DNA from: Aquila chrysaetos chrysaetos
Taxonomy: Eukaryota > Chordata > Aves > Accipitriformes > Accipitridae
Direction of reading: 5' to 3'
NCBI RefSeq assembly: GCF_900496995.4
Contig: NC_044018.1
Coordinates: forward strand, 28,872,047 to 28,936,046
DNA: 64,000 nucleotides
This document shows, piece by piece, positions 49,481 to 64,000 of the stretch. The position numbers and the translations under genes are program-made. Within the stretch, counting starts at the first letter, position 1. The number at the start of each line of letters is the position of its first letter. The notes below the pieces were generated by a model, which saw nothing but the letters and a program-made list of their open reading frames with translations, had not been told where the DNA came from and did not search any database.

Positions 49481-51190
49481 GGTAGGGGACCCCCGCGGGG
49501 TCCAGCGTGGGGAGCTGGGGATGACGATGCTGTGGGGCAGTGGGGACCATGGGGAGGCCGGGGGCTTGGGGGTGCAGGGTGGGATGCTGCGGGGGATGGC
49601 GGGGGTCGCACCACGGAGGGGCCGCAGTGGCCCAGGGATCATTTTGGGGACGATAATGGGAGAAATCAGTTTTCCCCGGCGCAGAAGCGATGCCGGGCTT
49701 TGCTGCTCCCCCGAGCCGTACCAGAGCCTGACTCTAGCCAAGCATCTGCAGCTGTTTCATCCCACAGGACACCACCTCGCCCCCAAAGCCGTCTTTAGGA
49801 TTTAATTCAAGGCAGAAGCTGGAAGCAAGGGACACCCGGGGCCATGCTTCCAACACGGGCAGACAGGAGGATTTAAACCGTTCTTGCAAAAGCTTTGCCC
49901 GTGCTGAGGACGGGGACACGGAGGAAAGAACAATTCCCGGAGGCAGACGCGGTGTCTGCTGCGGACATGTCGTGCAGCTCCAGGCAGCCCCTTGCTGCAC
50001 TGCACCGGGAGGTAGCAGGAATTTTCCAGCTGGAATTGAGGGGTTTGCCCAGATGTTTATTTAAAATTTGCCAAAAAAAATCAGTTTGTAACAATCCCGC
50101 TGGCGTTCCACCCAAGCCTCCCGCCCACAGGCTGTCCAGGGGTTACCAGGAGGCAAGCATGCTCCCAGAGCTGGAGGCAAGCATGCTCCCAGAGCTGAGT
50201 TGCTCCAGCTTGGCAGCGCTTGGGAAAGGACAGGATTGAGCCCACCACCCACCCTGGGGGGCACCAAACCACAACCCTTTACCAGGGAGCAAAGAAGAAC
50301 ATCCTATCCTGTTCCCAAAATCTGGCAGCCCAGTTAATGACTTGGCCCCTCAGCCAAAACCATCCCAGACCTCTTTTCCCATCACATTTCCTAGAAGAGG
50401 AGGAGTAAAGACAATTTTCGCTTTTTAAAAAAGCACTCTCACCTCACCTGCTGCCTCGATTTCCAGGATGAGGTTAGAGTTTCCTGGGGGCCGTGGCAGG
50501 AGCTGCAGACAAAGCTGGAAACCAAGGAGGGGCGAGCCCAGATGGCAGCTCCCCCCTTCCCCACCAACGCCATTAGTCTGAGCCCACGGGGGACGCCAGG
50601 CCCCCGACGGATTTTCCCCTTGATCCGCTCACAACATGCTCATTCACGGGAGGCTCTAATTAGGGAGAATTAGTGGGGGTAGTTTGCACAGCACTGCTTG
50701 CCCTCCGAGCAAACAGGATTTTATAGGGGTGCTGGGCAGTTTGGACTAAGATTTATCCTTCTTTGAAGCTGCGGCTCCATGTACAGAAACCCAGGGAGAT
50801 GCTTCGGGGACCTGCCTGCCATACCCCCTCCTGCTTCCAATTACTGTCCCCCAGAGAGGGAGACCGGATTTCAGCTGCTCGTCCCTGTGTGGGTTGGAAA
50901 TCCCGCTCTGCCACATCCTCACCTCACCTCTGCTACAACGAAGACATCCCCTGAGCGCACAGCGGACGATGGAAGCTGCATCTCTGCTAATAAGGGGAAT
51001 GTTCAACATGAAGATTTGGCAAGCAGGATTCCCAGGGAGATTTTTTTTAGCTGCGGATGAACCCACCCCCCCCCCCCCCCCCCACGCTTCTCCGGGGACT
51101 GGGGGACTGTAAGCTCTGCCAGTCTTTGCTGCTCAGTTCCTACCCCTCTATGCCACAGCTAACCCTTTGCAGCAAACCGCGAGAGACTCC
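49481..51190. other. Intergenic spacer, TAMALIN promoter to ACVR1B 3' end
   Basis: Transition from GC-rich to AT-richer DNA. A block at 49790-50110 and another at 50560-50720 (TCTAATTAGGGAGAATTAG) read like unique, possibly conserved non-coding sequence. A C17-20 run sits at about 51063-51082. No gene seen. Confidence 0.45.
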
Positions 51191-51216
51191 AACACCTCAC
51201 GTGAATAAAACAAACT

Positions 51217-54200
51217 TTTAATAATGTACAGCAGAAATCGACAGCCTTGTTTTATATTAAACAAAAGATTTCCTATATTACATTGTATTTACATTTGCAT
51301 ACTGAAGAGGTAAAGTGTCTAAGTGGCTATTTTACAGTCCGTTTCTAATAAAATATACAAAACCAAACAAATAAAAGGGGCAGATAAGTACCAAGAGATC
51401 TGTTCTGAAGCCAGCGTACCACTGATTAACCCTGCACCACAGACGAGAAGCACAAGCTCCGTACCTCTGCCTCCCCCCAACACCATTTGCCCTCGAGTAT
51501 CTGACATCTCCCCTCCTCGTTTTGAACTGCTGCGGCGTCGGTCTCTTGTCCTGAACTGTCTGTAGTGTTGCATTTTTTTCCACAGCTGCTGCAGCTCCCT
51601 CTGAGCCGGGCAGCGATTCCTATGTTTGCTACCAGTCAGCTAAGTAAGCACTGCACCTCCCTGGCACATGTTTGCATGAAAAGTGCTGTATAAATGCTAC
51701 ATAGTCAGCGTTCCCATCTCGGATTCTCCTCCTCGGTTTTGACCATCTCATGATGGCATCTCTCTACAAACAAGGCTTCTTCTGCAATCCTGCTTATAGG
51801 GGATACCCTGTCGCCCTGCCCTCACCCCTTCTAACCTTATCCGGTCTGACACCGCTCCGCTGTCTGCTGTTTGGTTTAGCGCTGAGGCAGATGCATGTGT
51901 GGCTACAGTTGGAGGGGTGGGTGAGAGAGTCAGTGCAAGTTACGTAGCTGATTTAATGTCCTCGAGAAGCAGCCTGCACAGTTAACAGGGACGGGAGACT
52001 CGTACTCGGAAACAAGAGCCCGCAGTGCTCACGGAGGAGCGCGCAGCAGACGTACCTACCGGCGTGATGGGCTTTCCTATGGCAGTTTATTTCACAGTCG
52101 CTAAGACTTCCTCCCCAACCCGCCAGGATGGGCCATCGCCAGGGTCCTGTTACAGCAGCTGAAGAGTCTTTAGGGTACCTGTGAAGTGCCCACCACCTCG
52201 GGTTTCTAAATGCAGAAGGGTTTGGTTAAGGGACGTACGGTACTGGAGACACACAGGGTAACCTCTGGCTGAGACATGAGTCAGAACAAATCGGAAAGGG
52301 AAGGGAAGCTGTACATTCACAAAGCGTACACTCCACACTGCTCCATGAACCAGCCCGAAGTCTGCTGGCCCTCCCACAACAGCTCTGCACCACCCAACCG
52401 CTAAACTCTGCGGGAGGATGCAAAATGGCTCCAAACACGATGCAAAAAACACACTCCTCACTTTACACAAAGTCACAGACAAGATAGGGAGTCTGGGGGA
52501 AGACGGACACATGGACAGATACACAGACAGCAAGAACAGAGTGTTTAAAAAAAAAAAAAAAGTTAACCCCGGTGGCCGGAGCAGAGATGAAACCTCACCT
52601 TACAGAGCAGGCGCAAGGTTTGAGTAGAAACAGTTCCAGTGTAAATCGAGCTGTGTGCATTTGGTTTTTTTTCTTTTTTTGCAGTGATTTCTTTACAAAC
52701 AAACAGGTCAAGAGGTAATAATTATAGATTGTTTTTCTTCTCTTATAAAGAATTAACAATATTAAAAAAAGTTAAAATCCAGACCCTCCCATAAAATAAT
52801 AATAATAAAAAAAAAAATAATCAAAACCACTCCAGTTAAAAGTTATGGCTTCAGAGTTATATACCGTAGATACTGACCTAACCACCAAACAAACGGCACT
52901 TCCCAGACTGCCTTTAATGCTGCAATCAGCACGACAGACTCAGCCCTCAGCTACTTCCATTTTTGCTAGGCCCAGCTGTAGACAACAGTCAAAGCAACTC
53001 TACTTCACCCTGATTCGGCATTTAATCAAAAGAAAATTCATGCAGTTCCCCCCACCCCACAAGTTATACACAGCCACTTCCAGATTATGAGATATTTATA
53101 TATGTATATTAAAAAGATGGACATTGATTTCCAAACCCACACCCCGCTGTCAGATCCTGCCAGGCACCAAATGCCTCTCGGGAGGTGCAGGGCACACCCA
53201 GGCACCCAGCTCCCTGCAGCTCAGGCCCCACGCTGCTGAGCGTGCCTGCGAGGGTGCCTGGATGGTGGACTCGGGAATTGGCATTCCTATGAGAACAGTC
53301 TCCTGCATTTCCCCATGGCCTGGTCTCCTTCCAGCCTGGCGCAGTGCCTGCTCTATCTCTGACATGCATCTCAGCTCCGTGGCATCTCCCCCCGCCCCAG
53401 GTCTCTCTTTCCACTCTACCAAGAATTACAAATCCCAGGGGCTCAAGACAAAAAACCTGGATTCCAGGAGTGAAGTCAGTTCCTCATTTGTTTTGTCTTA
53501 AAAAAGGGAGGGGGTGGCAGTGAGGCAACCTGATGGGAAGTTCCTGCAGCCGGCATATGGACAGCAAGGCCACAGCACCCATCGGAGAGCTAAGGATCTT
53601 GTTTTAAGCAGCCTGTCCAAGCTAGACAATGCTCACTACTCAACAAGGAGAGCACCAGCGCGCACAGCTCAAAAAAAGGACACTCTAGATTTGCACATGC
53701 ACAGAAAGCACGAACAGAGATGAGCCACCCTACGGGCAGACACTGCACGTCTACGGAAGGAGATGAACAGGCACAGGGGACACGCGCACCTTGCGCATGC
53801 ATACACCATTGCGCACACTGACAGCCAGTCAGATTTCTGTTTTTGACTTAGAATTTTTCAAGCTTAAGAAAAAGGAGGGAAAAGGTTTCATGAAGCTGAT
53901 AAACTGTTCAGGCTCAGCCTCTCAGAAGGGAGCACCATTTGTTTTGCAAATGCTTTTTCTGCATTAACGTGCCAGTCCCTGGAAAAATCCTCAGAGTACG
54001 GCAAGAAAACCTTCCCTTTCCCTTCCCACTCCCAGCACCTAGCACCCTGGCCTCAAACACTGCCAACGGGTGCACCGCGTGCACTGAACTTTACAGGGAT
54101 TTCCATTAAAGAAACAAGAGTTACAATCATGGCTGAGATCCCTCAGGTTAAGTCCCTCTCAAGTCTTCACGCTGTCAGGAGGTGATCATAAAAGGTTTCT

Positions 54201-54386
54201 GATTGTTTCATACCCAAGCAGGGAAGAGAGCAATTCAATAGGCTCCGTCACCCCACCTAGCAGCCTGTAGGTCACGCTGTCTGGTTGGTAGCAGTAGATT
54301 GGGCAGAAACACGAGGTAGGCCTCCATCACACGTCTACTCTAGCATGGCAGCTTGTGTGCAGTTTCCTCCTGCTGGGGCTCAGAGC
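51217..54386 (-). other. ACVR1B: ACVR1B long 3' UTR
   Basis: AT-rich unique sequence from the ACVR1B stop to a probable minus-strand ATTAAA signal (plus-strand TTTAAT at 51217-51222), about 3.2 kb. It contains AU-rich stretches (TATATATGTATATTAAAAAG at about 53100) typical of regulated 3' UTRs. The length is inferred from the absence of an earlier clear signal. Confidence 0.55.
52790..52827. repeat. (AAT)n / A-rich microsatellite
   Basis: AAAATAATAATAATAAAAAA run within the ACVR1B 3' UTR; on the mRNA it is a (TTA)n/T-rich tract. Confidence 0.85.
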
Positions 54387-63439
<9,053 letters not shown>

Positions 63440-64000
63440 GCCAGGGAGGAAAGGCCTGTCTGCACCGGGGCTCGCCGGGAACCGGGGAGCTTCCGTCAGA
63501 GAGGAGAATTACAGGGCAACCTGCGCTGGTCCAGCATTTCAAGTTTGATTAAGCAGAAAGGAAAATTCTTCTCATATCAGTAGCACCAGACGCCAGGAAA
63601 AAGCAACTGTTGTTTCCCCTTGGGTGGGGGTCAGAAAATGGACAGGTACACAGAGCCCCCCGCCAGGCATCTTGGGTGCTCCTGAGAGCAGCCGGGGAGG
63701 CCTGGGCTAAGCAAAAGGAGACAGGAGTGAAAAAAAGCATTTTTCATGCCAAGAGCATTCTTTTTATTTGGGAAGAAAAGCTCCTATTGAGCAAAACATA
63801 TAATCTACTTAGTAAAAGAAACTGACTGGGCTGAAGAAAATAGATGGGGCAAAGGAAAACAAAAGAGCAGTTCACACTGCTGGGGCGGTGAGTTCCCCTC
63901 TCGCAGAATGCCCGGGGATGAGTCTGCATGGAAGGTGCTGCAGAAGTTGGCAGCAGAGTCTGCTCTATCTGCTCAGCACACTCTTTCTGACATTCTGCTC

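Overview
The window is a gene-dense vertebrate segment, most likely from a bird microchromosome or a similar GC-rich reptile chromosome. The evidence is compact introns (many of 80-300 bp), extreme GC with long C and G runs, CpG-island promoters, many minisatellites, and protein sequences close to but distinct from the human orthologues. The species cannot be told from the sequence alone. No LINE, SINE, DNA transposon, LTR element, tRNA, rRNA or CRISPR array was recognised.

Layout, left to right. 1-3.1 kb: the 3' end of a plus-strand gene I cannot name, ending at a good poly(A) signal. 3.3-12.1 kb: NCKAP5L (+), with GC-rich 5' non-coding exons and a coding region from 6,973 to 11,874. 12.2-15.9 kb: TMBIM6 / Bax inhibitor-1 (-), whose poly(A) signal faces that of NCKAP5L about 120 bp away. 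15.4-16.4 kb: a shared CpG island with several CCAAT boxes, firing TMBIM6 leftward and FMNL3 rightward. 16.35-29.9 kb: FMNL3 (+), a 26-exon formin. 30.7-30.95 kb: a 72-aa single-pass membrane protein resembling SMIM41 (-). 31.5-33.3 kb: ATG101 (-). 35.2-40.5 kb: NR4A1 / Nur77 (-), with a recognisable immediate-early promoter. 40.9-42.1 kb: a 41-bp VNTR just upstream of that promoter. 45.4-49.3 kb: TAMALIN/GRASP (-). 51.2-64 kb: ACVR1B / ALK4 (-), with a long 3' UTR and large AT-richer introns.

The genes fall into two human 12q13 blocks. NCKAP5L-TMBIM6-FMNL3 keep their human 12q13.12 order and relative strands. SMIM41-like-ATG101-NR4A1-TAMALIN-ACVR1B keep their human 12q13.13 order. The blocks are about 2 Mb apart in human but meet here between FMNL3 and the SMIM41-like gene. 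They share no single pathway: a centrosomal/microtubule protein, an ER calcium and stress regulator, an actin nucleator, an autophagy initiator, an immediate-early nuclear receptor, a receptor-trafficking scaffold and an activin receptor.

Two cautions. (1) Reading frames of NCKAP5L, FMNL3, NR4A1, TAMALIN and ACVR1B are each broken at one or more mononucleotide runs. This looks like base-level assembly error, not gene death. (2) Most long open frames outside genes (up to 705 codons) lie in GC-rich repeats and are not genes. I found no convincing new multi-gene system. The most interesting leads are the NR4A1 upstream VNTR, a pair of NBRE sites inside NR4A1, the CCAAT array, the open-frame minisatellites in FMNL3 introns, and the unnamed gene at the left edge.
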